Assembly: GCF_964340395.1 (NCBI RefSeq)
Contig: NC_135571.1
Coordinates: 9,724,940 to 9,788,939 of the forward strand
Direction: 5' to 3'
DNA from: Glandiceps talaboti
Taxonomy: Eukaryota > Hemichordata > Enteropneusta > Spengelidae
Length of the DNA stretch: 64,000 bases
In this document: positions 33,901 to 59,149 of the stretch, piece after piece
Position numbering within the stretch: the first letter of the stretch is position 1
Layout of the letters: every line of letters begins with the position of its first letter
Made by a program: the position numbers and the translations under genes
Notes under the pieces: generated by a model
Told to the model about the DNA's origin: nothing
What the model saw: the letters and a program-made list of their open reading frames with translations, nothing else
Database searches by the model: none

Positions 33901-36900
33901 GTAAAATCTATTACCTACATTAGAAACTCAGCAAGTTAATAGTGGTTTTAGAACTACGGAAGATAACTAATTAACTTATGCAAATTACGTTATTGATATG
34001 CACAGTTTACTATTTAATTAGTATGTAAATTTAAAGTATGGCAGACATTCTTAAATCTTCAGTTTTGCACCTCATTTAGTGAATAGCATTTGTGCAGCTT
34101 AGTTGATGAAAATATGTACCTTAATGCCCCTTTTATCCAGTACACTGCTCCAAAAATTGAAATATCGGAATTTTCCGTAAAATGAGTCTTCTTTGTTGAA
34201 TCCACCGGCTAAACTGCCTTGCTTCTGGCCAACGATAAGTGATCCACCGCCTGGTACAATCTCGCCTGCCGCGAGACCACTGCCACGATACAACTCCTTT
34301 GCTTTGTCAAAGATTACGAATTCACCCCCCACAGAGTTCCAGGTGAGGCAAATGAAGTGACCAGTCTGGTTGTTCAGATCGATACCAGTGAACTCACTTT
34401 TCTTGTTGTTTATGATTACTCTGCAAAATTAATATAAAACAGTGATAACTCTCTACTATTTAATATCAAAATAAATATTTGAAGTTATAATCTAACAAAA
34501 AAACACAAGCACAAATACCAACGATAACAATTCTTCAGGTTGAATAGCGTTGTCGGACCAAAACTAAAGTGTTATTTAAGAAAAGAATATAACGTACACC
34601 GGACATGATTATGTAAATGAGGCTAATGTTATGCATTTTGAATCCCTATGATAATTAATATGCGTTAAATCCTTTTCAAATATGGATGTACATGTGACAT
34701 GATTATGTAAATTAGACTAATGTATGCATTTGTTGCCCTATGCTAATTAATATGCATTAATTCCTTTTTAAATATGGATGTACATGTGACATGATTATGT
34801 AAATTAGGCTAATGTTATGCATTTTGAATCCCTATGATAATTAATATGCATTAAATCCTTTTCAAATATGGATGTACATGTGACATGATTATGTAAATTA
34901 GGCTAATGTTATGCATTTTGAATCCCTATGATAATTAATATGTATTAAATCCTTTTCAAATATGGATGTACATGTGACATGATTATGTAAATTAGGCTAA
35001 TGTTATGCATTTGTTGCCCTATGCTAATCAATATGCATTAATTCCTTTTCAAATATGGATGTACATGTGACATGATTATGTAAATTAGGCTAATGTTATG
35101 CATTTCATGCCCTATGTTAATTAGTATGTGCATTAATTCCTTTCCAAATACGGATGTACATGTGACATGATTATGTAAATTAGGCTAATGTTATGCATTT
35201 CATGCCCTATGTTAATTAGTATGCATTAATTCTTTTCCAAATACGGATGTACATGTGACATGATTATGTAAATTAGGCTAATGTTATGCATTTCATGCCC
35301 TATGCTAATTAGTATGCATTAATTCCTTTCCAAATGTGAATATATTGAATTCATTCATTGAAGAGTTTCACAGATATAGACAAGACGACAACAGAGAGAT
35401 GATTTATTAGTGACGAAAATATCATGTATACTGATAATAAAAATTACACACGCTATGCAATTCAACAACAAAATTAACGTTGGCAATTGTGCCTTGGGTG
35501 TTTTTGTTAGATTAGAAACATTACAAATATCATACAATGTGACAAGTAAAACATTTCCTAAAAAGAGGCATAAATCAATGAAGTTAAAAAGTTGAACTTC
35601 TAATCTAATGTGCAGCGCTTTTGAATATTTGTAAAAATAGAGGAGGTGCTTAAGAAATGGGAAAAAAGTTACGTGTTTATGCAAGACTTACCTCAAGTTA
35701 TTGACGTTTTCAATAACAATACTGCCCTCAGTGTCCCCTTCGGCAAAGTAACTGAAGGCAACATTACTGGAGTAACCATAATCATCGTTCAAACGCATCC
35801 AATAACAAATAGTTAACTCGGTCAAATCTGGTACATCTCTTGGTAGAGGGGCAAGGCTAAAACCTCCTGTGTTGTTAACCTTCCATAAATAATGATCAAA
35901 GACTCCAGGGCCACAACGATCAATCTCAGCTGTAAAACAATGATAATATGCCAGTTTGATGACTGAATACAAACAGAAATTACTGTAGTTATTAAATCTA
36001 TCATCATTTATAAAGATAAATATTCATTCTTTCACTTACCTCCATTCTCTAGCCCATTTCCTCTAGCACGTTTTCAATTATTAGTTCACTCAGTCAATCA
36101 GTCACTCATTCACTCACTCACTCACTCACTCACTCACTCACTCACTCACTCACTCACTCACTCATAAACTCATAAACTCATAAACTACAGCAACTGTCGT
36201 TCAAGGCAAGGTTAACAGATCAAGGTCTCAATACTTACGACAGAGTTCGCTTTGCAGCTCATAAACATCATCAAGCCTACGTATATCAATGTCATTTCTC
36301 GAAGTTATGTCTTTCATTGCCGGCCAGTACATGACATCACCACACAGTCTTACACAACCGTTATCATCAATGTGCATTGCCTAATGTTACAATAGAGAAG
36401 AAGACGATGATAGAACACGTCCCATTTACGATGACAACGAACACATGACGTATTTTGATAAGAGTACATTGTTGCAAAACCGTATTTTGTGCCATATAAT
36501 TTCTAAGATTACTAAAACTTTTGACTAGTTTATAGTAGAAATGTTTAAGTGTAAAATTGAGCACTTTCTCAACTTCCTGTGTACATACTTAGCATCGTCA
36601 AATGTTGAAGCTTAACGTCTGATACTTAAGCGAAACGTTTAAAGTGAGGTAGCACATGAAATCGAAGTGAATGTTAAATCTGGTAAATTTCAAATAAATC
36701 GTGAGTTTTCCCATATGACTTCCTTGGTTTTCTCAAAATGGGCAGGAGATCAGGTAACTTCAAACGGTCGATCAAATCTTTTCATTCTTACCTCTATCTC
36801 TGACCTCAACTTGCGTTCTTTCCACATGTTAAAGTACGCGATTTCAGCATATAGAGCAGACCCTTCAGCAAAACCACCAGTTGTTTGTGTAGCCCGCTGT

Positions 36901-38438
36901 CCCAGGAACAAACTACCGCCACCGTGTATCAGCTGTCCGTCAGATAAATCTTTGCCGTTGATTGGTTTACCGTTCTTGAAGTAGGAGTGTCCACCACCAT
37001 GTGAATCCCACGTGACACACACGTGATTCCAAGTATATCCGAGGAGGTTATGACGAGATACTTTGCCACGTTGGTCATTAACTGTCATTTTCAGACCTGA
37101 GAGACCGTCGACGACGATGCTGCCATAGGAGTCACCCTTTGCAAAGTAACTAAGGATAGTACCATCACGACGAACTGGTTCGGTGATTCTGATCCACATA
37201 CAGAAAGTGAACTCGGCCAGTTCGGGCACTGGATGCTCAAGATGAGCGTAGCCTTCATCGGTGTGGAATACCCAAACCTCATCTCTCACTTTGACATCAT
37301 GACAGTATTTTGGGTACGATGGAACTGTGGAAAATAAAACAAGTAACTATTAAAGGTTGTCTGAATGTATAATTTATTTGTTCAAAATATAAGACGGGTT
37401 AAAAGTTATACTAACGTTTATTTTTTATTTTTAATATTCATTTTTCAATTTTATCTCGGATAAGATGAATTGAAAAACTTATTATTTCTTCAACGATTTT
37501 GAAGAAAAACTGCGAAAAATGAAAGAAAAAACTTTTTTTTAATTTGTCAGCAAGAGTGTATATACTTTTCGACATTTTTTGAGAAACTAGTGTTTCATCT
37601 TGTTCCTTCTATGTGCTTGGGTTTTGTTTCTATAAAATAGTTATTTTTGTTCGCATGTTTGCACTGGTACAATATGTATCTTCCGGAATACCACCAATGT
37701 AATAACATCACCTTAACATTCCGTGTGAGGGCGTGTTTAGTGGGGGCCAGAATTTTCTACCCATAACTCTCCCACTGTCCACGAACACAAAATATTAGAT
37801 CACATAGATACGATAGTAATCAAAATGGCGGAATAGAAAGTGAATTTTCACAATGATCTTAACTATGTATTTTTGGATTGAAGTTTAACAGTCTATCTGC
37901 ATATAGCTATACTACCATGTTACTGCATTGACACGGATATGCAAATTCTGATCAGCTCCTCACAGCACAAAAGCCCCCCCTCCCCATTTATGCGCCAACA
38001 TGTACCCATTACTGATTATCGAACGGCTTGCCTCTTTGTGACAAATGTTTGAGTCAAAATATGTCCTAACTTACAAGGATATGTTGATCTATACATCAAA
38101 AGGTACCAGCATTGTTTGGAAAATGTAATATTCTCTTGTACTTTTTTTGAAATGGAACAGTAGTTTTAAGAAAAACGAAACGGTCGATTTACCTTTTGGG
38201 AGCTCGGAGGGTGAGGTTGTAACTGAGTTCAAGTCAGAGTTTTTCACCATAGACCAGTAAACTATATCACCACAACCACGGTTCATACTATCCTCAGCCA
38301 GACCCTGGAAACAACAAAGTGACGTGTATTTATTATCAATTTGAAATATCCATCAAGTAAACCTTCTAACTTTTTTATCCCTCTATGTTTGTTTCTATTG
38401 CCTTTGTGTATGAATGTCCTTGTTTGGTTCACATACAT

Positions 38439-38473
<35 letters not shown>

Positions 38474-39938
38474 TACATACATACATACATACATACATAC
38501 ATACATACATACATACATACATACATACATACATACATAGTAATTTACATAAACTCACCTCTACTTCATATTGGAAAAGACGTCTTTTCCACATATTGAA
38601 CTGTGTCAAGTCACCTCTGTATGGACTCTGAAATCCGCCATTTTTAACCGTCTGCTTGACGCCAAGGACCAACGATCCACCGCCACCAACGATTTCATTT
38701 TCAGCCAAGCCTTGAAATCCGTAGTAAGACTTCCCATCCTTATACATCTATGGAAAACGAAAGAATAAACATCGAGGGCGTTGTCATTTTCCATGCGTTT
38801 TAGTCCAAATAGTACAAAATATTGTATTTTCAACGCCATCTCTAGTTACACGCTTTAAAGTCTAAGAATAGCGTATCATTTTGCAGTAACATACATGTAA
38901 TTGCATCCACGCAGATATATATCGAAAAAAAAAGTAATTTGTAACCCAGGTATACAACAGCTGATCACTGGAAACAATACCCCTAATCAACAGAGAACGT
39001 GAGATGCAAATGTAATGGAACAATGCTAATAAAGTTTTAAAAAAACAACAGATTGTACAAAACTACTAATGAACAAGACACGTGTAAAAAAATTAGGTAA
39101 CATGGAGAACAGGTGTACAATTGTACCCGCGAATGAATTAAATCCAATATTTAATTTTCAACATGTTAATAAAAGTTTCCGTGAGATGTTCACTCCTAGT
39201 AACATTGCATCAGGATAAGGGAGTTTTCTTCGATGATCATTGCAAGTTCACTGACTGAATATAATAGAAGACTGAATTACTTTTCATGTATTATACCTTC
39301 ACGACATAATTTAAGGTTATCGCTGCATGAAACATTCTATTGAGACGTATGTACATCCAATATGTGAAACTCTTTGAATTGAATAGTGAATGTAAGGAAT
39401 ATTTTCCATACTAAATGATGATGATGATGATGATGATGATGATAGTGATGCTGCTGCTGCTGCTGCTGATGATGATGATACCTACCTCATATTCACCACC
39501 TGCAGATGTCCATGTAACGCATATGTGGTGCCAATCACCATAGTTAGCTTCAATAGTAGAATCGTTGCTAAGTTGTGTATTGACGATCATTCGGAGGTTA
39601 CCAGGATCATCTACCAATACGTTATGGGTACTAGATGAGAAGTAGCTAACCAGGGCACCGGTGTTACTTCCAAAAGTTGCTCGCATCCACCAGCACCAGG
39701 AGAGCTCTGTCAAATCCGGAACACTAGCTGGGACTTTGACATAACTAGACGTTTTGCCGCTAAAAGCCAACGATTTGTGTTCGACATCTCCTCCATAGCA
39801 ATGTTGTTCATACAGTGGAAACTTTGTATAGTGGTCTGTAATGTAAAATGTGAATTTAGAATCAGTAATGTCTACGTGAATAATAAGTGTGCGTGTATGT
39901 ATGGGGGGGGGGGGGGTAGCGAGAGGAGATACATACGT

Positions 39939-39996
<58 letters not shown>

Positions 39997-40690
39997 TGCA
40001 ATGAGAGAAAAATAGACGAAGAGAGACAGAGATACACGGATGGACAGACAGACATTGAACAACGAGACAGAGAGATAAACAGGGAGACAGACAGGGAGAC
40101 AGAAATATAGTCAGAAATAGAAATAGGAAGAGAGATTGACAGAGACAGAGAGAGGGGTACAGAGACAAAGGGAGGGCAGACAGAAAGGCAGAGACAGGCA
40201 GAAAAAGATACAGATAGCGTGACAGACAGATTGAGAGGCAGACCGAGAGTGAACAAGTAGACACAAATAGAGAAACAGAGGGATATCATTTTCTCGTTTT
40301 CAAGCACATTTGTCATTTGAACCCATTTGATAATTAGTCTTATTTGTTCAAGTAAAAAATAAAGAAAAAATCAAACATATGAACTAGTTCCCCCTGCATT
40401 TTTATATCAGAAAGTTGTTCTTCACATACTTGGTCGTATTTACTTGATTCTTACCGGAGCAAATATTTCGATTGGTAATGTCAAAATCTACCATATGTTA
40501 CAAAATTGACACTTTTTCCAAACTAATTTTCACGTAGAACGGTAAAAGAAAGAGGGAATTAAAGTGTTCTAAAAGTGGTGAGAGAGATATGAAAGACGTA
40601 AAAAATCGAACGTTACTTACCAATGATTTTTCCGTTGATCAACGATGCAAGCACCACGAGGACAACGAAGCCCAGTTTACAGCCCTCCAT
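19075..40690 (-). CDS. Giant secreted lectin: three pentraxin-like modules plus nine F-type lectin domains, 28 exons
   Basis: Exons, high to low: 40690-40621, 39835-39486, 38747-38559, 38304-38193, 37324-36792, 36380-36239, 35929-35692, 34420-34120, 33714-33612, 33292-32954, 32293-32060, 31532-31254, 30712-30476, 29778-29521, 29059-28826, 28406-28122, 27533-27300, 26994-26695, 26139-25906, 25597-25298, 24655-24422, 24113-23814, 23206-22973, 22562-22263, 22077-21844, 21405-21145, 20433-20200, 19295-19075. Phases agree at every junction; the total is 6990 nt, 2329 aa. A signal peptide (residues 1-20, GFVVLVVLASLING) marks it as secreted. Residues 24-679 are three pentraxin-like lectin modules, about 680-792 a PAPTT linker, and 793-2329 nine F-type lectin domains with the RxDCC signature. 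It probably binds glycans on microbes or self surfaces. No transmembrane segment is seen. A Xenopus pentraxin-F-type fusion is known to me, but not with this domain count. Confidence 0.9.
21145..22077 (-). other. F-type lectin domain 8, complete fucose-binding motif
   Basis: Exons 22077-21844 and 21405-21145. CTHTKKEMNPWW keeps the His, followed by exactly 26 residues and then RQDCC|PFR. This satisfies the published HX26RXDX4R motif of fucose-binding F-type lectins. It is the only one of the nine copies to do so. Confidence 0.88.
22263..23206 (-). other. F-type lectin domain 7
   Basis: Exons 23206-22973 and 22562-22263. NRMDCC|SFR keeps RxDx4R; the His position is Phe (CTFTAREYEPWW). The intron contains an imperfect 54-bp hairpin. 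Confidence 0.85.
23814..24655 (-). other. F-type lectin domain 6
   Basis: Exons 24655-24422 and 24113-23814. Last of the three near-identical domains. Same motif state as domain 4; the linker reads VEPREPGEY where domain 5 reads VVPSEPGEH. Confidence 0.88.
24899..25155. repeat. (AC)n-(ACAT)n microsatellite
   Basis: Intronic; located at the boundary of tandem unit 6/5. Interrupted by ACAG and ACAC blocks. Confidence 0.95.
25298..26139 (-). other. F-type lectin domain 5
   Basis: Exons 26139-25906 and 25597-25298. Differs from domain 6 at only a few bases in exons and introns. Same motif state as domain 4. Confidence 0.88.
26401..26562. repeat. (AC)n-(ACAT)n microsatellite
   Basis: Intronic; the equivalent of the previous array in tandem unit 5/4, different in length. 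Confidence 0.95.
26695..27533 (-). other. F-type lectin domain 4
   Basis: Exons 27533-27300 and 26994-26695. Nearly identical to domains 5 and 6, including intron sequence. NRQDCC|AHR keeps RxDx4R; the His position is Leu (CTLTAREFEPWW). Confidence 0.88.
27790..27976. repeat. (ACAT)n microsatellite with ACGT interruptions
   Basis: Third equivalent array, upstream of unit 4. It includes an ACGTACGT stretch in the middle. Confidence 0.95.
28122..29059 (-). other. F-type lectin domain 3
   Basis: Exons 29059-28826 and 28406-28122. NRHDCC|PFR keeps RxDx4R; the His position is Leu (CTLTARQENPWW). Second half ends LTLCEVEVLAP. Confidence 0.85.
29240..29515. repeat. AAAC/AAAT and AAACG-AAATG degenerate repeat array
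   Basis: AAAC and AAAT tetranucleotides are followed by a long degenerate pentanucleotide array (GAAAC, GAAAT). It ends 6 bp from the splice donor of exon 29778-29521. Read on the minus strand it gives Phe/Ser/His-rich frames that extend the true exon artificially. Confidence 0.9.
29521..30712 (-). other. F-type lectin domain 2
   Basis: Exons 30712-30476 and 29778-29521. NRMDCC|SDK keeps RxDx4K. The His position is Lys (CTKTNMDYQPWW). The donor is GTGAGT directly after TGTT. The following intron carries an AAACG-type pentanucleotide array. Confidence 0.85.
31254..32293 (-). other. F-type lectin domain 1
   Basis: Exons 32293-32060 and 31532-31254. Phase-1 intron splits the domain right after DCC. 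Contains NRQDCC|AER (RxDx4R kept). The position of the fucose-binding His is Leu (CTLTRSEFEPWW). Ends CEVEVW plus a Thr-rich linker. Confidence 0.85.
32397..32535. repeat. (CAC)n-rich trinucleotide tract
   Basis: CACCAC repeats with ACAACA at the end, in the intron just upstream of F-type lectin domain 1. Gives poly-Gly/poly-Val in the minus frame without being coding. Confidence 0.9.
32954..33292 (-). other. Pro/Ala/Thr repeat linker exon
   Basis: Residues about 680-792 consist of repeated PAPTT/PAPTTPAP units followed by an acidic Cys-containing tail (TDCADKPCPDTDGEVDTG). It separates the pentraxin modules from the F-type lectin array. It is probably extended and mucin-like, with dense O-glycosylation sites. 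The repeat is coding here, unlike most simple repeats in the window. Confidence 0.85.
33809..33985 (+). promoter_or_regulatory. Cluster of octamer (POU) motifs
   Basis: Perfect ATGCAAAT occurs at 33809-33816, 33849-33856 and 33978-33985. The first and third are inside a repeated block (ATGCAAATnACGTTATTGAT, then ATGCA). It is intronic in the lectin gene. The regulatory role is inferred from motif knowledge only. Confidence 0.3.
34600..35338. repeat. 94-bp tandem repeat, about 8 copies, in intron 7 of the lectin gene
   Basis: The unit begins GACATGATTATGTAAATTAG; copy starts are at 34602, 34696, 34788, 34882, 34976, 35069, 35164 and 35257 (92-95 bp apart). Units contain ATGCAT, ATTAAT and ATGTAAAT, that is, many homeodomain/POU-like AT-rich words. 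It lies between the two main exons of pentraxin module 3. Confidence 0.9.
36103..36182. repeat. (ACTC)n microsatellite
   Basis: Intronic tetranucleotide array in the lectin gene, followed by three ATAAACTC copies. Confidence 0.95.
38437..38540. repeat. (ACAG)n-(ACAT)n microsatellite
   Basis: Ends about 18 bp from the donor of exon 38747-38559. Confidence 0.95.
39416..39480. repeat. (GAT)n-(CTG)n trinucleotide tract
   Basis: Immediately follows (on the minus strand) the donor of exon 39835-39486, so the reading frame runs into Ser/Ile repeats if unspliced. Confidence 0.95.
39942..39993. repeat. (AT)n microsatellite
   Basis: About 26 AT units in intron 1 of the lectin gene, followed by a GACAGA-rich degenerate tract to about 40260. 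Confidence 0.95.
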
Positions 40691-41648
40691 CTCCCCTGGG
40701 CAGTGACAAGACTCCAAATAGATATTTTTCCGAGTTGATGAGCATTATATTTGAAGTAAGTTATGCATAATGCATTAATTATATCAAATCATTATGTATG
40801 TAAAACAGACAAATTTTACATTTGAGTTTTTTTAGAGTTGCACAACCGTATTTTAACTGTACATCGTCATTCATTTTATCATGTTCGATAGACTTATCGA
40901 AATCTTTTAAAATCAATTTAAAATAGGGTCTATAAGGTCGAAGAAAAACATTCAAACTACAAGAAGTTACGCACATTCACTGATTAATACGCAGGTCATT
41001 CAACCCCAAATTAGAATAAAATGAAATATAGTCAAATTAAAACAAGTTTTCAATATATATAATTGCTACAGGGATAGATTTTATTCTAAATTTTAATCAT
41101 GAATAAATTATGCAAATGTATGTATACTGGTAAGGACACTTGCTACCGTTAATTTGGTACAGCTGTTTAGTTCATTAAATGTACTTGTGTTTAGAGAAAC
41201 AAACAATATGTAAATTAATCAAATGGAATACCATGATGTTAACAAATTGGACACTTTTAATGCCACTATCAAAGGATAACCTTATTAATAACCGGGTTTA
41301 GATAATATTTCATGTTTAGATATATTTCACTAATTATGCTTTTTTCATAGTTATAGTCATGACTAAAATTAAGAATCGAAAATCGAAAATAAAATTGTCA
41401 TAAATCGACTTTTTTGTGTAAATCTAGTGGTTATAAATGGTCGATTAAATCAAATGTTACCGAATGCTGCCATGTTAGCTTGACTATGTTTAATATCAAC
41501 TAACCCAGCATGAGATCGGATATCCATGGCTGGTAAACTGGTACTGTATTAATAATGCTGTCAATACATAGAGTACTGACTATTCATATGTTTGTCTAAC
41601 GTTTGCCTGGTATTGTAAACAAGGTAAAGCAGGGACGAAGTTGTTTTA

Positions 41649-41920
41649 CAGACACAGACACAGACACAGACACAGACACAGACACAGTCGCTCGCACAAA
41701 GACAGACACAGACACACTGTCACACACATATCTAGACTCAGTGACAAACAGACACCTACACACAGACAACACACACATACATACATACATACATACATAC
41801 ATACATACATACATACATACATACATACATACATACATACATACATACATACATACATACATACATACATACATACACAGACAGACAGACAGACAGATAG
41901 ACAGACAGACAGACAGACAC
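41649..41920. repeat. (GACACA)n-(ACAT)n-(ACAG)n compound microsatellite
   Basis: Hexanucleotide GACACA units, then a long ACAT block (about 41775-41876), then ACAG. Confidence 0.95.
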
Positions 41921-42370
41921 CATTTCACCATAGGAAATAATAATCAATTGTTTACTTGTGATTGCAATAATAATTGGTTTATACCTTTTGCACAAGAAGT
42001 TCGAAACCAGCGATTTTGCTTGATTTTGCACACTTATTATATTAAGAGTATTCTGTGTTTTACATATCCAATTGGAGAAAATATGGTCTTAGAATAGAAA
42101 TATCATCTTCTTACACAGATCGCGTTTATCGATAAAAATATCTGTACCAAAGATAGTGTTACTCTTCATCGTCTTGTACCTGTCATCTGGATTTATTAAT
42201 GTTGTTTGCAATTACAAGCATAACCAAGAAAATTGATATACGTGTTTTTCCTCTTACATGCAACTGCAGACATCAGATCGTGGACAAATGCAACCTGTTA
42301 CAAACAGGGAAAGTAAACAATTGAATTGAATCGATAACACTTTGCACAGCATGTTTGAAGTACAGAGACT

Positions 42371-42510
42371 TTTATTACATTCCATCATTTGATAAGAACA
42401 GTTTTACACAATAGTTGATGTTCACAAACAAATTTCCAGTTCCCCTGGCATTTCATGTATATGCAAAGAGGCCATAAAACTGTTCTTATCAAACCATGAA
42501 ATGTAATACA
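42371..42510. mobile_element. 140-bp inverted-repeat (MITE-like) element
   Basis: The arms 42371-42407 and 42474-42510 are imperfect reverse complements (TTGATAAGAACAGTTTTA is perfect in both). No coding capacity. It lies in the divergent promoter interval. Confidence 0.6.
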
Positions 42511-43094
42511 GGCCTCTGATGTTCCAAATTGCTGTGACACGTGTTATTAATTCATTCATTCACTTATCCTGTTTGTCCCCGACGTCTGATGTAGTATCAG
42601 ACCGACTCATTGACTGTAAGATACGCCGTGTCGTCCCGCCCTCACCGGCATCCTCTCTGTCTGTGAGAGGGCTCGACCGACATATGTGAGGGTGTCACGA
42701 CGTTCCGTACAGCCTACCCGACTTACACATGTTACAGTCTTGTCTTGAAAGAGAGCTACGCAGACATGTAAACGAAACTATTTCATTTTAAGGCCTCTCT
42801 AAATAAAGTCCTTAGACCACGGGTTGTGGTTAGGATGCATGATCGATGTCATTGGTCTAACGCCATAAGGTTAACGAACTTTTGTCCATATTAGATCTGT
42901 CACCTTCATATATAACCTATAAGTTTACTTCTTGATTTGATATCATAAAGGTCAGGTCAGTAGACTTGAGTATGTGTATATGGTGACCTGTATAAGTACT
43001 ATGTTATTTTCGATCTTTGACTGTGTTTGACCCTTTCTACCCGCGTGTCAACCTGCAACCGGAACTGACCTCGATTTGATGTCCACGCAGTAAA

Positions 43095-57257
<14,163 letters not shown>

Positions 57258-57322
57258 CTCAGCTGATCAAATAGCACAGAGAAAAGATAACTACTTAGTG
57301 ATTATAAACTACGCAATACTAA

Positions 57323-57328
57323 AATAAA
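57323..57328 (+). terminator. Polyadenylation signal AATAAA of the CUB gene
   Basis: Lies 66 nt after the TGA stop, in a typical position for a short 3' UTR. Confidence 0.55.
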
Positions 57329-59149
57329 GAGAGAGAAAACTTAGATGCGTCATTGGACATGCATTTTAGCGAGAATGTCGTGACTCATGTGTATGCATTT
57401 ATCTCTAATAGCAAACAATTATCAAGTGTTTTGATTAAACAACGTAGATTATAGTAGTTTTATACAATTCAAGATAACGTGTTCATTATCGAATACAGAT
57501 TTATACCTAAGTGTCCAATAGTGTGATTAATCCTCGTCTTACACGTGGAAAATTTACATATGGCATGATCTTATATATCGATCTTAAAAATTCTGTGGAA
57601 AGTTCACTTTTTCTTTAGACCAAGGAATCTAGGTGAGAGATCATCTATTTATAATTAAGTATCTCTAGATTAATGACGTCATTGAGACTATATATGTGAA
57701 TGCTATACAGTGAATAAATTTATTCCAAATTCCTATTCCTACTTTAGACTTTGTTTTACAGCGCAACAGTTGGCGTGCGGTGTCTCTCTCAGCCTGAGTA
57801 TAATAGTGTGCGTGTGAGTGACGATACATGTGTGGCTAATTCCGAGGCTAACGTACATTTGTAGACAAGCGTTGGATAGATAAACGGAAACCCCAACCAG
57901 TTCATACAAATACAGAAATTCTGACGTTTACTAAATTTTACCAGTAATTAGCAAATAGACAACAAAAATTTGATTATTATAAACCAATTTTAGATTATTT
58001 TCAACACACGGGATGTGATTAATTGTACTATCGACATTTATTTTATAAGAACTCGTATATTATAGCAATAAATTTTACATTGATAACACCTCTTATCCAT
58101 TTAATACTTGTCAGTACGAAGTAATCGCTTACTAAAGTCGAAATAAAAACATGTACATTTTGAAACATGTCATATAAAGTTGTGATTTATTTATGAGTAT
58201 AGTGGTAACAGCCAATACAAATATGATTATAATACTCACTAAGTCAACACTTGAAAACTGTAGGCTGGATTTGTCACGTATTCCATGCGTCCCTCGAAAT
58301 CTTCAACTGCAAGTCATACTACCATTGAAACTAGAGTGACTATAGAGTTTCAATTAGGCAGCATAATGTTACTACCAATTGCAAAATAGAGTGACTATAG
58401 AGTTTCAATTAGACAGCACAATGTTACTACCAAACTAGAATGACTATAGAGTTTCAATTAGACAGCACAATGTTACTACCAAACTAGAGTGACTATAGGG
58501 TTTCAATTAGGCAGCACAATGTTACTACCAAACTAGAGTGACTATAGAGTTACAATTACGCAGCACAATGTTACTACCAAACTAGAGTGACTATAGAGTT
58601 TCAATTAGACAGCACAATGTTACTACCAAACTAGAGTGACCATAGAGTTTCAATTAGACAGCACAATGTTACTACCAAACTAGAGTGACCATAGAGTTTC
58701 AATTAGACAGCACAATGTTACTACCAAACTAGAGTGACTATAGAGTTGTCAATTAGGCAGCACAATGTATTATGTACATGTATCTCACAATGTTTTTTGT
58801 TTAAAAATTACGTAAAACAAAATACAGACACTGATAGCAACAAAAGAATTTAACAAAATTGTGTGTGAGAATTCTGAAATTGATAACAGTTCTTTCAGTG
58901 AGGTATTGTGTTATGAATATTGAATATCATTACTATTCTCTGTTAAAAAACTGCACCTCAGTAAATGTGTAATCTCGTTACTGTCTTGACCATTGAAGAC
59001 AAAGTCTGTCTGGTAGTTTTAATTTGAGAACAAATCTTTGATAACAACAACATCAACAACAACACCAGCAACGTGGGTTTTGACTGCATTTACAAGTAAA
59101 CGTCAATTATTACAATAGTTTTCAAATCTTTGAAAGCATTAATTCAAGA
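57329..59149. other. Intergenic 3' flank of the CUB gene
   Basis: AT-rich and non-coding. It contains a 49-bp minisatellite (58328-58768) and nothing else I can identify. Confidence 0.6.
58328..58768. repeat. 49-bp minisatellite, about 9 copies
   Basis: The unit begins ACTAGAGTGACTATAGAGTT, continues CAATTAGACAGCACAATG, and ends TTACTACCAA-type sequence. Copies differ at few positions (for example TATAG/CATAG and AGACAG/AGGCAG). Confidence 0.9.

Larger units (their letters stand above)
33612..39835 (-). other. Three pentraxin-like (LamG-fold) modules
   Basis: Module 1 uses exons 39835-39486, 38747-38559 and 38304-38193; module 2 uses 37324-36792 and 36380-36239; module 3 uses 35929-35692, 34420-34120 and 33714-33612. 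Each has the pentraxin order: LSWCWWMR-type strand, signature HxCxTWxS (HICVTWTS, HVCVTWDS; module 3 has FICLTWNS with His replaced), GGGGSL.LG, a GGF block, FNMW/FNFW, and a last exon with GCGDIVYW, CGDVMYW or CGDVVSW. Every module's last exon begins in phase 0 and ends in phase 1, showing common descent. The calcium-ligand block that reads QEQD in C-reactive protein reads VKQT, QRAT and QKQG here. Confidence 0.8.
40691..43094. promoter_or_regulatory. Shared upstream region of two divergent secreted-protein genes
   Basis: The initiators of the lectin gene (40690, minus) and the CUB gene (43095, plus) point away from each other across 2.4 kb. The interval holds an (ACAG)n/(ACAT)n array (41649-41920), an inverted-repeat element (42371-42510), and AT-rich TATA-like words: CAAATATAATG about 60 nt upstream of the lectin ATG and TGTATAAGTA about 100 nt upstream of the CUB ATG. 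No other exon is seen. A bidirectional promoter is an inference. Confidence 0.4.

Noticed and set aside
34600-35338. CRISPR array
   Set aside because: Units are contiguous without unique spacers, and this is animal DNA; the same holds for the 21-, 32- and 49-bp arrays.
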